From JAVBJV01 sp031555315 (GTDB lineage: Bacteria > Pseudomonadota > Alphaproteobacteria > Acetobacterales > Acetobacteraceae): DNA of 64,000 bases. This document shows positions 53,120-63,499 of the stretch, piece after piece (position 1 is the stretch's first letter; the number at the start of each line of letters is the position of its first letter). The stretch spans positions 124,001 to 188,000 of the forward strand of contig JAVBUO010000008.1 of NCBI GenBank assembly GCA_031555315.1, written 5' to 3'. The notes under the pieces are model-generated. The model searched no databases. It was not told the DNA's origin and worked only from the letters and a program-made list of their open reading frames with translations. The position numbers and the translations under genes are program-made.

Positions 53120-53943
53120 CACTGCACCAGCATCGATTTTCCGGCACACAGGTCCACACCGCTGATCTCCGAACGGCCGGCAAGAACAGCGATGTACTGC
53201 GCCATGGCACGTTGCCTGACCGCAGTATCCAGATATTCGGCGATGCGTTCGCGCACCAGTTCGAACGGCAGCAACCGGCCCTCATGCCTGCGTTCCAGCC
53301 GGATGACATGAAACCCGTAACGCGTTTCGACCGGTGTCGTGGAAACGGTTCCCGGCGCCATGCCGGCCAGCGCAGCCTCGAATTCCGGTGTCGTCTGACC
53401 CGTGCTGATCTGCCCCAGATTCCCGCCCTGCTCCGCCGACGGACAGGCCGAATGCTGCCGCGCCAGATCGGCGAATGCTCCGGGCGTCTTCAGCAGGATC
53501 AGCGCCAGTTCCTGCGCATGCGCGCGCGCTTTTTGAAAAGCGTCGGCATCGGTGTGCGGCGCCTGAATCAGGATGTGAGACACCTCGTAGATATCCGGCG
53601 ACATGAACCGCCGGGGATTGCTTTCATAATAACGGCGACAGACTTCCTCGTCCGATGCTGGTGTTTGCACCTCGCGCTCGACGAGGCCACGGATCATCGC
53701 CTCCTCGTCGGTTTCGATACGGCCCGCCTCGTCCTCGACCGGTTCGGGTTGGAGGTTCAGGTGCCGTGCTTCCTGCAACAGCAGCTCGCGTATCGCCAGC
53801 GCACGGGCTGCTTCTTCCAGCGCGGCAGCGGCATTGGCTGCCGGGTGATGTTGTGCCTCCCGCGCGATGTCCGCGCGCGGGATGGTCACACCATTCACGA
53901 CCACCGGTCGGGCCGTCTGCACAAGTCGGATAGATCCCGCCAT
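53119..53943 (-). CDS. Parvulin-type peptidyl-prolyl isomerase (NifM/PpiC-like), nar-associated
   Basis: Folding catalyst, 274 residues. The rotamase domain covers about residues 118-225, starting YEVSHILIQAPH and including GGNLGQISTGQ and YGFHVIRLERR. There is no signal peptide, so it is cytoplasmic. The N-terminal helical region resembles NifM-type parvulins. Genes of this kind commonly follow narGHJI and are thought to help mature the reductase. It lies 18 bases after narI. Confidence 0.88.
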   Translation of the reverse strand: MAGSIRLVQTARPVVVNGVTIPRADIAREAQHHPAANAAAALEEAARALAIRELLLQEARHLNLQPEPVEDEAGRIETDEEAMIRGLVEREVQTPASDEEVCRRYYESNPRRFMSPDIYEVSHILIQAPHTDADAFQKARAHAQELALILLKTPGAFADLARQHSACPSAEQGGNLGQISTGQTTPEFEAALAGMAPGTVSTTPVETRYGFHVIRLERRHEGRLLPFELVRERIAEYLDTAVRQRAMAQYIAVLAGRSEISGVDLCAGKSMLVQ

Positions 53944-53961
53944 CTTTCTTACGCTCCGCCG

Positions 53962-54657
53962 TTACGCCACGCGCCGGCGGGTGCGCACGACCTGATAGCC
54001 GCGCCGGCCCAGATACCAAACGGGCGCGCTCCAGATATGCACCAGACGGGTGAACGGGAACACCAGGAAGATCGTCATCCCCAGGATCAGATGCAGCTTG
54101 AACAGCGGGTTCACGTCGAGCAGCACGCTCGATACCCCCGGCCGCAGCGTCAGCACACCCTGCGCCCAGGCCATGAACTTGGTCATTTCATGCCCGTCCA
54201 GATGTCCAAGCGAGACAAAGATCGTCAGCAGTCCCAGGATCAGCTGTGCATACAACAGCAACAGGATGAACAGGTCGCCGGCGCTGGTCGTCGCGCGGAT
54301 GCGTTCGTCGACCAGACGGCGGTGGATCAGCAGCGTCAGGCCGATGAAACACGTAATACCCGCGACGCCACCGACCACGATCGCCAGCACCTGCTTTTGC
54401 CCATGCGTGATGCCGATCGCGTCGAACACCTGAATGGGCGTCAGCAGCCCGATCAGATGCCCGAAGAAAATCAGCAGAATACCGACATGGAATAGGTTCG
54501 ACCCCCACATCAGCTGCCCCTTGCGCAGCAGCTGACTCGAACTGGCCTTCCAGGTGTATTGTTCACGGTCGAACCGGACCCAGCTGCCGACCAGAAACAC
54601 GGTCAGACAGAAATACGGATACCAGCCGAAAAGAATATGATTGAGCGTTGCACCCAT
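53962..54657 (-). CDS. narI: Respiratory nitrate reductase gamma subunit (cytochrome b)
   Basis: Membrane anchor that oxidises quinol and passes electrons to NarH, 231 residues with five membrane helices. The four haem-ligand histidines are present in paired helices: H57 and H67 (NLFHVGILLIFFGH) and H189 and H207 (FKLHLILG ... RLVHIWS). The N-terminus MGATLNHILFGWYPYF is typical. It is followed by the parvulin gene. Confidence 0.95.
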   Translation of the reverse strand: MGATLNHILFGWYPYFCLTVFLVGSWVRFDREQYTWKASSSQLLRKGQLMWGSNLFHVGILLIFFGHLIGLLTPIQVFDAIGITHGQKQVLAIVVGGVAGITCFIGLTLLIHRRLVDERIRATTSAGDLFILLLLYAQLILGLLTIFVSLGHLDGHEMTKFMAWAQGVLTLRPGVSSVLLDVNPLFKLHLILGMTIFLVFPFTRLVHIWSAPVWYLGRRGYQVVRTRRRVA

Positions 54658-54676
54658 GGTTATCGTGCTCCCCCTC

Positions 54677-55369
54677 TCACGCGCTCATGCCGGGCGCAGG
54701 GCGGCGGGCGGCGCGAATCCGCGACACCAGACCATCCTTGCAGGCGTTTTCATCAGGACCGAATTTCACGGCGGCTTCTTCCCAAACGGCGTCCAGCGCC
54801 TTCAGGTCCATCGGATCCGGATCCGGTTCTTGCATCAGGACTTCCACGGCTTCCTGTGCGGGTTTTACCCCGGCGATCGCCAGCAGCGCGTGGAAGACGC
54901 AGCCATAGTCCGATTCCCGGCGCGCCAGGCGTTCGCCCAGCGCCTGCAGAATATGCGCCGGCTGTTCCAGATATTCCCTCGCTTCCGCAAGCGGCAGCAC
55001 AGACAGGAATTCCAGGAACAGCGGCAGATAATCCGGCAGTTCCGTTGTTTCGGTCACCATCCCTTTGGCTTCGTACTGGTTGCGCAGATCCACCATCGCC
55101 TGCCCACGATCGCGGCTTTCACCGTGTACGTGCTCGAACAGATGCAGCGACAGCGACCGCGTGCGATCGAACAGCAGCACGTAACGTTCCTGCAGGTCGA
55201 ACAGATCGTCGCGGGCGATACGCTCCAGCAGCGCGCACACCGCGGTGCGCTCAGCCGTCGGGATCAACGCCTCCTGGTTCAGGACAGCGACGAGATCACT
55301 CGCCGCCGCCTTCAGGTCAGCCGTTGGATAACTCAGCAGCAGTGACAGGATTTTGAAGGTCTTGGCCAT
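54677..55369 (-). CDS. narJ: Nitrate reductase molybdenum cofactor assembly chaperone
   Basis: Dedicated cytoplasmic chaperone that holds NarGH until the molybdenum cofactor is inserted. The 230-residue, all-helical protein contains the family segments LLSYPTADL near the start, LSLHLFEHVHGESRDRGQAM in the middle, and DYLPLFLEFLS. It begins one base after the narH stop, so the two are translationally coupled, and narI follows 19 bases later. Confidence 0.93.
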   Translation of the reverse strand: MAKTFKILSLLLSYPTADLKAAASDLVAVLNQEALIPTAERTAVCALLERIARDDLFDLQERYVLLFDRTRSLSLHLFEHVHGESRDRGQAMVDLRNQYEAKGMVTETTELPDYLPLFLEFLSVLPLAEAREYLEQPAHILQALGERLARRESDYGCVFHALLAIAGVKPAQEAVEVLMQEPDPDPMDLKALDAVWEEAAVKFGPDENACKDGLVSRIRAARRPAPGMSA

Positions 55370-55370
55370 G

Positions 55371-56888
55371 TCACGCCACTTCCATCGGGTTCTTCACCTT
55401 TTTCGGTGTCCCGAACAGGTTGTTACCCTCGCCCGACGCACAGCCGTTACCGAACGAGAAACCACAGGAGCCGCGAAGCTCCGCCGCGCTTTCATCGAAC
55501 TCGCGATGCGTGGTCGGGATCACGAAACGGTCTTCGTAATTCGCGATCGCCATCGTCTTGTACATATCCTCGATCTGTGCGGCGGTAAGCCCCACACGAC
55601 GCGCGATTTCGTGGTCGATGATGCCGTCCACGGTCTTCGCACGCATATAGGCGCGCATCGCCAGCATCCGCTCCAGCCCGATCGTCACCGGCTGCTCGTC
55701 GCCGGCGGTCAGCAGGTTGGCCAGATACTTCAGCGGAATGCGCAGCGACTTCACATCCGGCATGACGCCGTCGGAACCCATCGCGCCCGCGGCGGCGGCC
55801 GACTGGATCGGCGATAGCGGCGGCACATACCAGACCATCGGCAGCGTGCGGTATTCAGGATGCAGCGGGAAAGCGACCTTCCAGTCCATCGCCATCTTCC
55901 AGATCGGCGACTTGCGGGCCGATTCCAGCCACATTTCCGGCACGCCATCGGCGCGGGCCTGCGCGATCACCTTCGGATCGTTGGGGTCCATGAAGACCGA
56001 GAGCTGCGCTTCGTACAGATCCTTCTCGTCCGGAACGCTGGCTGCTGCTTCGATGCGATCGGCATCGTAGAGCACCACACCCAGATAGCGGATACGGCCT
56101 ACGCAAGTTTCCGAACACACCGTCGGCTGTCCGACTTCGATGCGCGGATAGCAGAACACGCATTTTTCGGACTTACCTGAAGACCAGTTGTAATAGATCT
56201 TCTTGTAAGGACAGCCCGACACGCACATGCGCCAGCCGCGGCACTTGTCCTGATCGATCAGCACGATGCCGTCTTCTTCGCGCTTGTAGATCGCGCCCGA
56301 CGGGCATGCCGCCGCACAGGCAGGGTTCAGACAGTGTTCGCACAGACGCGGCAGATACATCATGAAGGTGTTTTCGAACGCGCCGTAGATTTCCTTCTGC
56401 ACGCCTTCGAAATTGTAGTCCGCCGACCTTTTCGAGAACTCGCCGCCCAGGATTTCCTCCCAGTTCGGCCCCCATTCGATCTTTTCCATCCGCTCGCCGG
56501 ACACCAGAGAGCGCGGGCGAGCCGTCGGCATCGCCTTTACCTCGGGCGCGTTCTGCAGATGTTCGTAATCGAATGTGAACGGCTCGTAGTAGTCGTCGAT
56601 CTCGGGCAAATCCGGGTTCGCGAAGATCTTCGACAAAACCCGAAACTTGCCGCCGATACGCGGCCGGATCTTGCCGTTACCCTGTCGCACCCAACCGCCG
56701 TTCCAGCGTTTCTGGTTTTCCCAGTCTTTCGGGTAACCGATGCCGGGCTTGCTTTCGACGTTATTGAACCACGCGTATTCCATCCCCTCGCGGCTGGTCC
56801 ATACGTTCTTGCAGGTCACTGAACACGTATGACAGCCGATGCACTTGTCGAGGTTCAGAACCATCGCGATCTGAGCACGGATCTTCAT
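55371..56888 (-). CDS. narH: Respiratory nitrate reductase beta subunit
   Basis: Electron-transfer subunit with four iron-sulfur clusters, 505 residues. The first cysteine group C16, C19, C22 and C26 (KCIGCHTCSVTCK) matches the E. coli numbering exactly. The second group is CEHCLNPACAAACP, and the third, CRGWRMCVSGC, has tryptophan at 219 in place of a cysteine, the signature of the [3Fe-4S] cluster. The fourth is CVFCYPR with later CSETC. Its start overlaps the narG stop by four bases. Confidence 0.97.
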   Translation of the reverse strand: MKIRAQIAMVLNLDKCIGCHTCSVTCKNVWTSREGMEYAWFNNVESKPGIGYPKDWENQKRWNGGWVRQGNGKIRPRIGGKFRVLSKIFANPDLPEIDDYYEPFTFDYEHLQNAPEVKAMPTARPRSLVSGERMEKIEWGPNWEEILGGEFSKRSADYNFEGVQKEIYGAFENTFMMYLPRLCEHCLNPACAAACPSGAIYKREEDGIVLIDQDKCRGWRMCVSGCPYKKIYYNWSSGKSEKCVFCYPRIEVGQPTVCSETCVGRIRYLGVVLYDADRIEAAASVPDEKDLYEAQLSVFMDPNDPKVIAQARADGVPEMWLESARKSPIWKMAMDWKVAFPLHPEYRTLPMVWYVPPLSPIQSAAAAGAMGSDGVMPDVKSLRIPLKYLANLLTAGDEQPVTIGLERMLAMRAYMRAKTVDGIIDHEIARRVGLTAAQIEDMYKTMAIANYEDRFVIPTTHREFDESAAELRGSCGFSFGNGCASGEGNNLFGTPKKVKNPMEVA

Positions 56889-59800
56889 TCTGCGGCCTCC
56901 TTCGTGACACCGGGTTTAACGGACAAGGGTTCAGGCTGATCGGCGTTCGGCGTATCCAGCCAGTCGACCTCGGCCATCTTGCGCACCGCGACGAATTCGT
57001 CGCGGTTGCAGCCGACCGTGCCGTAGTAGTTGAACCCGTAGGCAAGTTGCGCATAACCGCCGATCATGTGCGTCGGCTTCAGGATCGCACGGGTGACCGA
57101 GTTGTGGATCCCGCCGCGCTGGCCGGTCATTTCAGACCCGGGCACGTTGATGATCTTTTCCTGCGCGTGATACATCATGCAGGTGCCGTTCTTCACACGC
57201 TGCGAGACGACCGCACGCGCCACCAGCGCGCCGTTGGTATTGAACACCTCGATCCAGTCGTTGTCGACGATACCAGCCGACCTCGCATCATCCTCGCTGA
57301 TCCAGGCGATCGGCCCTCCACGCGACAGCGTCAGCATCAGCAGATTGTCCGTATAGGTCGAATGGATGCCCCATTTCTGGTGCGGCGTCAGGAAGTTCAG
57401 CACGATCGGTTTGTTGCCGTTCGGCTTCGCGTTGATCACCGGCGCCACCGTGCGGGTGTCGATCGGCGGCCGGTACAGGCACATCGCTTCACCGAACGCA
57501 CGCATCCACAGATGATCCTGATACAGCTGCTGGCGGCCCGACAGCGTGCGCCAGGGGATCAGTTCGTGTACGTTCGTATAGCCCGCGTTGTAACAGACCT
57601 TTTCCGATTCAAGCCCCGACCAGATCGGCGACGAGATGATCTTGCGCGGCTGCGCGACGATGTCGCGGAAGCGGATCTTCTCGTCCTCTTTCGGCACCGC
57701 CAGATGCGTATGGTCGCGCCCGGTCGCCTTGCCCAGCGCAGCCCACGCCTTCACCGCCACTTCGCCGTTGGTTTCCGGCGCCAGCGACAGCACGACCTCC
57801 GCCGCGTCGATCGCCGATTCGATCCGCGCCAGCCCTTTCGTCGGGCCTTCCTCGGTCACCTCGCCGTTCAACTGCTTCAGGAACTCGACCTCGTGCTGGG
57901 TATTCCACGCGATCCCCTTGCCGTTGTTGCCCACCTTGTCCATCAGCGGGCCGAGCGAGGTGAAGCGTTTGTAGAGGTTCGGATAATCACGTTCGACCAC
58001 CGTCACCGTCGGCATGGTCTTGCCGGGCACCGGATCGATATCACCGCGCTTCCAGTCCTTCACATCGAAGGGCTGCGCGATCTCGTTCGGGCTGTCGTGC
58101 ATGATCGGCGTCAGCACGACGTCCTTTTCCACGCCCAGGACTTCCGGCGCGACGTTCGAGAACGTCTTGGCGAGCCCCTTGTAGATCTCCCAGTCGGTCC
58201 GCGATTCCCACACCGGGTTCACCGCCGCAGTCAGCGGATGGATGAACGGGTGCATATCGGACGTGTTCATGTCGTCCTTTTCGTACCACGTCGCCGTCGG
58301 CAGTACGATGTCGGAGTACACGCAGGTGGTCGACATACGGAAGTCCAGTGTGACCAGCAGGTCCAGCTTTCCTTCAGGCGCCTTGTCGTGCCATTCGACC
58401 TCGTTGGGCTTCTGCGCCCCCATTTCGCCCAGATCCTTGCCCATCACGCCATGCGACGTGCCGAGCAGATGTTTGAGGAAATATTCGTGCCCCTTGGCCG
58501 AAGAGCCGAGCAGATTCGAACGCCACACGAACAGGTTGCGTGGCCAGTTCTTCGGATTGTCGGGATCTTCGCACGACAGGCGCAGCTCGCCCGATTTCAG
58601 ACTCTGCGCGACATAATCTTTCGCCTCCATCCCGGCGACGGCAGCCATCTTCGAAACCTCGATCGGGTTCTGCTGCAGTTGCGGGGCGGACGGCAGCCAG
58701 CCCATGCGCTCGGCACGCGCGTTATAGTCGATCAACGTGCCACCCCACTGCCCTTTCGGTGCCAGCGGCGAGACGATCGAATCCACATTCAATGTTTCGT
58801 ACCGCCACTGATCCGTGTGCGCATACCAGAACGACGTCGAGTTCTGCTGGCGCGGCGGGCGCGCCCAGTCGAGCGCGAAGGTCAACGCCGCCCAGCCGGA
58901 TTGCGGGCGCAGCTTTTCCTGCCCGACGTAATGCGACCAGCCGCCACCCGACTGCCCGACGCAACCACACATCACCAGCATATTGATGACGCCGCGGTAG
59001 TTCATGTCCATGTGGTACCAATGGTTCATCGCCGCGCCGATGATGATCATCGACCGTCCATTGGTTTTTTCCGCATTGGTGGCGAATTCACGCGCCGTCT
59101 GGATAATCTGGTCGCGCTTGACGCCGGTGATCGTCTCGGCCCAGGCGGGCGTGTACGGCACGTTCTCGTCGAACGACTTGGCGACATGCTCGCCGCCGAA
59201 GCCGCGATCGACACCGTAGTTCGCGAGGAACAGATCGTACACCGTGGCGACCAGCACCTCGCCTTCGGCCAGCAGCAGCTTCTTCACCGGAAGCCGGCGC
59301 ATCAGGATGCTGGGATGATCGGTGCCGGTGAAATGGTCGTGTTCGATGTTGCCGAAATACGGAAACGCCACATCGGCCATGCCGTCGTTCTCGGTATCCA
59401 GCGACAGACGCAGATCGACCTCGTTGCCGCGCGATTCGCGGCTTTCCAGGTTCCACTTGCCCTGTTCACCCCAGCGGAATCCGATCGACCCGTTCGGTAC
59501 CACCAGTTGCCCGGTTTTTTCGTCGAACGCGACGGTCTTCCATTCCGGGTTGTTGGCTTCGGACAGCGCGCCGTCGAAATCCGCCGCCCGCAGCATGCGT
59601 TCGGGCACCAGGCGGCCATCCTGTTCCACCAGACGCACCAGCATCGGCATGTCGGTGTAGCGCTTCACGTAATCGTTGAAGTACGGCACCTTGCGGTCGA
59701 CGTGATACTCGCGCAGCATCACATGCCCCATCGCCATGGCCAGCGCCGCATCGGTCCCCTGCTTCACCGAGATCCACATATCGGCGAATTTCGATGCTTC

Positions 59801-60655
59801 GGAATAGTCGGGGCAAACCACCACGCTTTTCGTGCCCTTGTAACGCACTTCCGTATAGAAGTGCGCATCGGGCGTGCGGGTCTGCGGCACGTTCGAGCCC
59901 CACAGCATCAGAAAGCCCGCATTGTACCAGTCGGCGCTTTCCGGCACGTCGGTCTGCTCGCCCCAGGTCTGCGGTGAAGCGGGCGGCAGATCGCAGTACC
60001 AGTCGTAGAACGACATGCACACGCCGCCCATCAGCGACAGGTACCGCGCCCCCGCCGCGTACGAGATCATCGACATCGCCGGGATCGGCGAGAACCCGAC
60101 CACGCGGTCCGGACCATAGGTCTTCACCGTATAGGCGTTGGCGGCGGCGATGATCTCGTTCACTTCCTCCCAGGTCGCGCGGACGAAACCGCCCAGCCCG
60201 CGCTTCTTGGTATAGGAATCGCGCTTGGTCTTGTCCTCGACGATCGACGCCCACGCAGCGACCGGGGTGCGCACTGCGCGTGCCTCGCGCCACAGGCGCA
60301 GCAGGCGCGAACGCACCATCGGAAATTTCACGCGATTGCCCGAATACAGGTACCAGCTATAGCTGGCCCCGCGTGCGCAACCGCGCGGTTCATGGTTCGG
60401 CATATCCGGGCGGGTGCGCGGATAGTCGGTCTGCTGGGTTTCCCACGTGACGATCCCGCCTTTGACGTAGATCTTCCACGAACACGATCCCGTACAGTTC
60501 ACCCCATGCGTGGACCGCACGACCGCATCGTGCTGCCAGCGCTTGCGGTATCCATCCTCCCACGAGCGGTCCTCGTGGGTGGTAATGCCGTGACCGTTGG
60601 AAAACTCTTCGACATTCTTTTTGAAGAACGTCAGTCGATCGAGTAAATGGCCCAT
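56885..60655 (-). CDS. narG: Respiratory nitrate reductase alpha subunit
   Basis: Catalytic subunit reducing nitrate to nitrite at a bis-MGD molybdenum centre facing the cytoplasm, 1256 residues. The FS0 cluster ligands H50, C54, C58 and C93 and the molybdenum ligand D222 (WYCDLPPASPQTWGEQ) all fall at the same positions as in E. coli NarG. The N-terminus MGHLLDRLTFF is typical, with no cleaved Tat leader. It follows narK by 12 bases on the same strand and is the first reductase gene of the operon. Confidence 0.97.
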   Translation of the reverse strand: MGHLLDRLTFFKKNVEEFSNGHGITTHEDRSWEDGYRKRWQHDAVVRSTHGVNCTGSCSWKIYVKGGIVTWETQQTDYPRTRPDMPNHEPRGCARGASYSWYLYSGNRVKFPMVRSRLLRLWREARAVRTPVAAWASIVEDKTKRDSYTKKRGLGGFVRATWEEVNEIIAAANAYTVKTYGPDRVVGFSPIPAMSMISYAAGARYLSLMGGVCMSFYDWYCDLPPASPQTWGEQTDVPESADWYNAGFLMLWGSNVPQTRTPDAHFYTEVRYKGTKSVVVCPDYSEASKFADMWISVKQGTDAALAMAMGHVMLREYHVDRKVPYFNDYVKRYTDMPMLVRLVEQDGRLVPERMLRAADFDGALSEANNPEWKTVAFDEKTGQLVVPNGSIGFRWGEQGKWNLESRESRGNEVDLRLSLDTENDGMADVAFPYFGNIEHDHFTGTDHPSILMRRLPVKKLLLAEGEVLVATVYDLFLANYGVDRGFGGEHVAKSFDENVPYTPAWAETITGVKRDQIIQTAREFATNAEKTNGRSMIIIGAAMNHWYHMDMNYRGVINMLVMCGCVGQSGGGWSHYVGQEKLRPQSGWAALTFALDWARPPRQQNSTSFWYAHTDQWRYETLNVDSIVSPLAPKGQWGGTLIDYNARAERMGWLPSAPQLQQNPIEVSKMAAVAGMEAKDYVAQSLKSGELRLSCEDPDNPKNWPRNLFVWRSNLLGSSAKGHEYFLKHLLGTSHGVMGKDLGEMGAQKPNEVEWHDKAPEGKLDLLVTLDFRMSTTCVYSDIVLPTATWYEKDDMNTSDMHPFIHPLTAAVNPVWESRTDWEIYKGLAKTFSNVAPEVLGVEKDVVLTPIMHDSPNEIAQPFDVKDWKRGDIDPVPGKTMPTVTVVERDYPNLYKRFTSLGPLMDKVGNNGKGIAWNTQHEVEFLKQLNGEVTEEGPTKGLARIESAIDAAEVVLSLAPETNGEVAVKAWAALGKATGRDHTHLAVPKEDEKIRFRDIVAQPRKIISSPIWSGLESEKVCYNAGYTNVHELIPWRTLSGRQQLYQDHLWMRAFGEAMCLYRPPIDTRTVAPVINAKPNGNKPIVLNFLTPHQKWGIHSTYTDNLLMLTLSRGGPIAWISEDDARSAGIVDNDWIEVFNTNGALVARAVVSQRVKNGTCMMYHAQEKIINVPGSEMTGQRGGIHNSVTRAILKPTHMIGGYAQLAYGFNYYGTVGCNRDEFVAVRKMAEVDWLDTPNADQPEPLSVKPGVTKEAAE

Positions 60656-60667
60656 TACTCTCCCCCC

Positions 60668-63424
60668 TTATTCCGCAGCCTGCTGAACGCCGCCCGATGC
60701 CGCGCGCGCACGTTCAACGTCGTAAAGAAGTCCGCCCTTGCGGGTGTAGCAGAACCAGGTCACCACCAGGCAGCTTGCATAAAAGATGATGCTGCCCCAC
60801 AGCGCCGCCTGCGGACCGCCCGTTATACGGATCGATTCGCCGTAGCTCATCGGGATCAGGAACGCGCCGTAGGCTGCAATCGCCGACGAGAAACCGATGA
60901 TCGACGCCGATTCCTTTTCCGACTGCAACTGGCGCGCGACCGGATCGCTGTCCGGCATCAGCCGGTTCATGTCCTTCGCCATGATCGCCGGGATCATCTG
61001 GAAGGTCGATGCGTTGCCCACGCCGGTCGCGAAGAACAGCAGCAGGAAGCTCAGGAAGAAGCCCATGAACGCATGCGGCTGTTCCTTGATGCCGATGAAG
61101 TGGATCACCCCATAGGCGCCGATCATCATCAGGATGAACATCCAGAACGTCACCCTACCGCCACCCCAGCGGTCGGACACCCAGCCGGTCAGCGCGCGCG
61201 ACACGGCCCCCACCAGCGGTGCAATGAACGCATACTGCAGCGCGTTGATTTCCGGAAACTGCGTCTTGGTCAGCAGCGGGAACGCGGCCGAGCAACCGAT
61301 GAACGAACCGAATGTGCCCGTGTACAGCCAGCACATCAGCCAGTTGTGCTTGCGCCGGAAGATGATGGCCTGGTCCGCAAAGGACGCCTTCATCGTCGCC
61401 AGGTCGTTCATACCGAACCACGCCGCACAGGCGCTGATCGCGATAAACGGCACCCAGATATAGCCGGCATTCTGCAGCCACATGCTGGACTGCGCACCCG
61501 TGGCCGGGTTGGTGAGCGTTACCGGCTCGCCGCCCAACGCACCGAATACGCCCATGGTGATCACCAACGGTACGACGAACTGCACCACGCTGACGCCCAG
61601 ATTGCCGATCCCGGCGTTGATCGCCAGTGCATTGCCTTTCTCGCGCTTCGGAAAGAAGAACGAGATGTTGGACATCGACGACGCGAAGTTGCCGCCGCCG
61701 AAGCCGCACAGCAGCGCCAGCAGCACGAACACCCAGTACGGTGTGCTCGGGTTCTGGATGACGAAACCGATCCCCAGCGCCGGAATGGCCAGCGACCAGG
61801 TGCTCAGCGTCGTCCACAGCCGCCCGCCGAAGATCGGCACGACGAACGAATAGAAGATGCGCAGCGTCGCCCCGCACAGGCCGGGCATCGCCGCCAGCCA
61901 GAACAGCTGCGTGGTGCTGAAGTTAAAACCCGCCTGCGGCAGACGCGCCACCACGACCGACCAGACCATCCACACCGCGAACGCCAGCAGCAGACAGCAG
62001 ACCGAAATCCACAGATTACGCTGCGCGACCGCACGTCCGGTTGTTGCCCAGAAGGTCGGATCCTCGGGCCGCCAGTCCATCAGGGTTTTGTCGCTCAACG
62101 CGCCCTGCTGGGCCGGACCGTGGATCGGCTGCATTTCCGGCAGTTCCGGCAAGGTCGCCAGCACCGGTGCCGCGGCTTCGCGTTCCATCTGGCGGATCGA
62201 CATATGCATCCACAGCAGCGAGACCGCGACGATCACGAACAGCAGCATGAAGCAGGTGGTCCACACGCCCGTCTGGTCGACCAGCCAGCCGAAGACGATC
62301 GGCAGCACGAACCCGCCCAGACCGCCGATCAGCCCGACCAGACCGCCCACGGCACCCACGTTCTTCGGATAGTAGACGGGAATGTGCTTGTAGACGGCCG
62401 CCTTACCCAGGCTCATGAAGAAGCCCAGCACGAATGCAACCACGATGAACGGGATCAGCCCGATTTCGATGCGGTACGAGACCGGCCCATTCGCCCCCTG
62501 GCTGACGAAATCGGTCGCCGGGTAGGACAGGATGAAGCAGCAGATCGTCGAGACGATAAACGTCCAGTACATCACGCGCCGCGCACCGTACTTGTCCGAC
62601 AGCACGCCGCCGTAAATGCGGAACAGGCTGGCCGGGATGGAATACGCCGCCGCGATCATCCCCGCGGTCTTTACGTCCAAACTGTAAACACCCATCAGAT
62701 ACTTGGGCAGCCACAGTGAAAGCGCGACGAACGCACCGAAGACGAAGAAGTAATACAGAGAAAAACGCCAGACCTGAACGTTCTTCAGCGGCTCCAGCTC
62801 CAGCCAGGCGCTCTGCGGCTTGATGCCCTTGGCGCGGCGTTCCTTGATCACCGGGTCTTCATCGGTCAGGAACCAGAAGATCACCCCCATCAGCGCGATC
62901 CCGGCCGCCCAGATATACGCCACGGCCTCCCAGCCCATCGCCACCATCACGAACGGAGCGCAGAACTTGGTCACCGCGGCGCCGACGTTACCGGCCCCGA
63001 AGATCCCCAGCGCCGTGCCCTGCTTGCCCGCCGGATACCAGCGCGACACATAGGCGATCCCCACCGCGAACGACCCGCCCGCGATGCCGACCCCGGCCCC
63101 GGCGAGCAGCATCTGCGGATACGTGTGCGCATATGTCAGCAGGAACGTCGCGACAGCGGACGACAGCATCACGCCCGTGAACACGCGCCGGCCGCCGTAC
63201 TGGTCGGTCCAGATCCCCAACGGCACGCGGATCAGCGATCCGATGAGAATGGGCATGCCCGCCATCAGTCCGAACTGGGCGTTGTTCAGCCCCAGTTCGT
63301 CTTTGATGCGGATGCCGATGATGGCGAAGATCGTCCAGACGGCAAAACAGACGGTAAATGCGACTGCGGAACCCCACATCGCCCTGTTTTGCTGGTTGGA
63401 GGTTACTTCTTCAGAAACACTCAT
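60668..63424 (-). CDS. narK: Fused NarK1-NarK2 nitrate/nitrite transporter
   Basis: A 918-residue fusion of two major-facilitator transporters, each about 12 helices. The N half (about 15-430) begins AVAFTVCFAVWTIFAIIG and has the loop MRIGSL-type RVPLGIWTDQYGGRR. The C half (about 460-900) begins WISVCCLLLAFAVWMVWS and contains the nitrate-signature GFGGGNFASSMSNISFFFP. In Paracoccus-type fusions the first half is a proton/nitrate symporter and the second a nitrate/nitrite exchanger. The linker (about 430-455) is Pro/Glu-rich. It is the first gene of the nar operon, with an FNR-type site 75 bases upstream of its start. Confidence 0.95.
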   Translation of the reverse strand: MSVSEEVTSNQQNRAMWGSAVAFTVCFAVWTIFAIIGIRIKDELGLNNAQFGLMAGMPILIGSLIRVPLGIWTDQYGGRRVFTGVMLSSAVATFLLTYAHTYPQMLLAGAGVGIAGGSFAVGIAYVSRWYPAGKQGTALGIFGAGNVGAAVTKFCAPFVMVAMGWEAVAYIWAAGIALMGVIFWFLTDEDPVIKERRAKGIKPQSAWLELEPLKNVQVWRFSLYYFFVFGAFVALSLWLPKYLMGVYSLDVKTAGMIAAAYSIPASLFRIYGGVLSDKYGARRVMYWTFIVSTICCFILSYPATDFVSQGANGPVSYRIEIGLIPFIVVAFVLGFFMSLGKAAVYKHIPVYYPKNVGAVGGLVGLIGGLGGFVLPIVFGWLVDQTGVWTTCFMLLFVIVAVSLLWMHMSIRQMEREAAAPVLATLPELPEMQPIHGPAQQGALSDKTLMDWRPEDPTFWATTGRAVAQRNLWISVCCLLLAFAVWMVWSVVVARLPQAGFNFSTTQLFWLAAMPGLCGATLRIFYSFVVPIFGGRLWTTLSTWSLAIPALGIGFVIQNPSTPYWVFVLLALLCGFGGGNFASSMSNISFFFPKREKGNALAINAGIGNLGVSVVQFVVPLVITMGVFGALGGEPVTLTNPATGAQSSMWLQNAGYIWVPFIAISACAAWFGMNDLATMKASFADQAIIFRRKHNWLMCWLYTGTFGSFIGCSAAFPLLTKTQFPEINALQYAFIAPLVGAVSRALTGWVSDRWGGGRVTFWMFILMMIGAYGVIHFIGIKEQPHAFMGFFLSFLLLFFATGVGNASTFQMIPAIMAKDMNRLMPDSDPVARQLQSEKESASIIGFSSAIAAYGAFLIPMSYGESIRITGGPQAALWGSIIFYASCLVVTWFCYTRKGGLLYDVERARAASGGVQQAAE

Positions 63425-63499
63425 GGCTCTGGCCTTTACTGCTCTTCGGGTATGGCTTCCCTGTCCCCAGAAACCTTGCAGTCATTTGCCGAAATTGGA

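Noticed and set aside
57047..59977. A 976-codon open frame antisense to narG.
   Set aside because: It is a shadow of the GC-rich narG codons. Its translation is rich in Arg, His and Pro with no domain, while narG is certain by motif.
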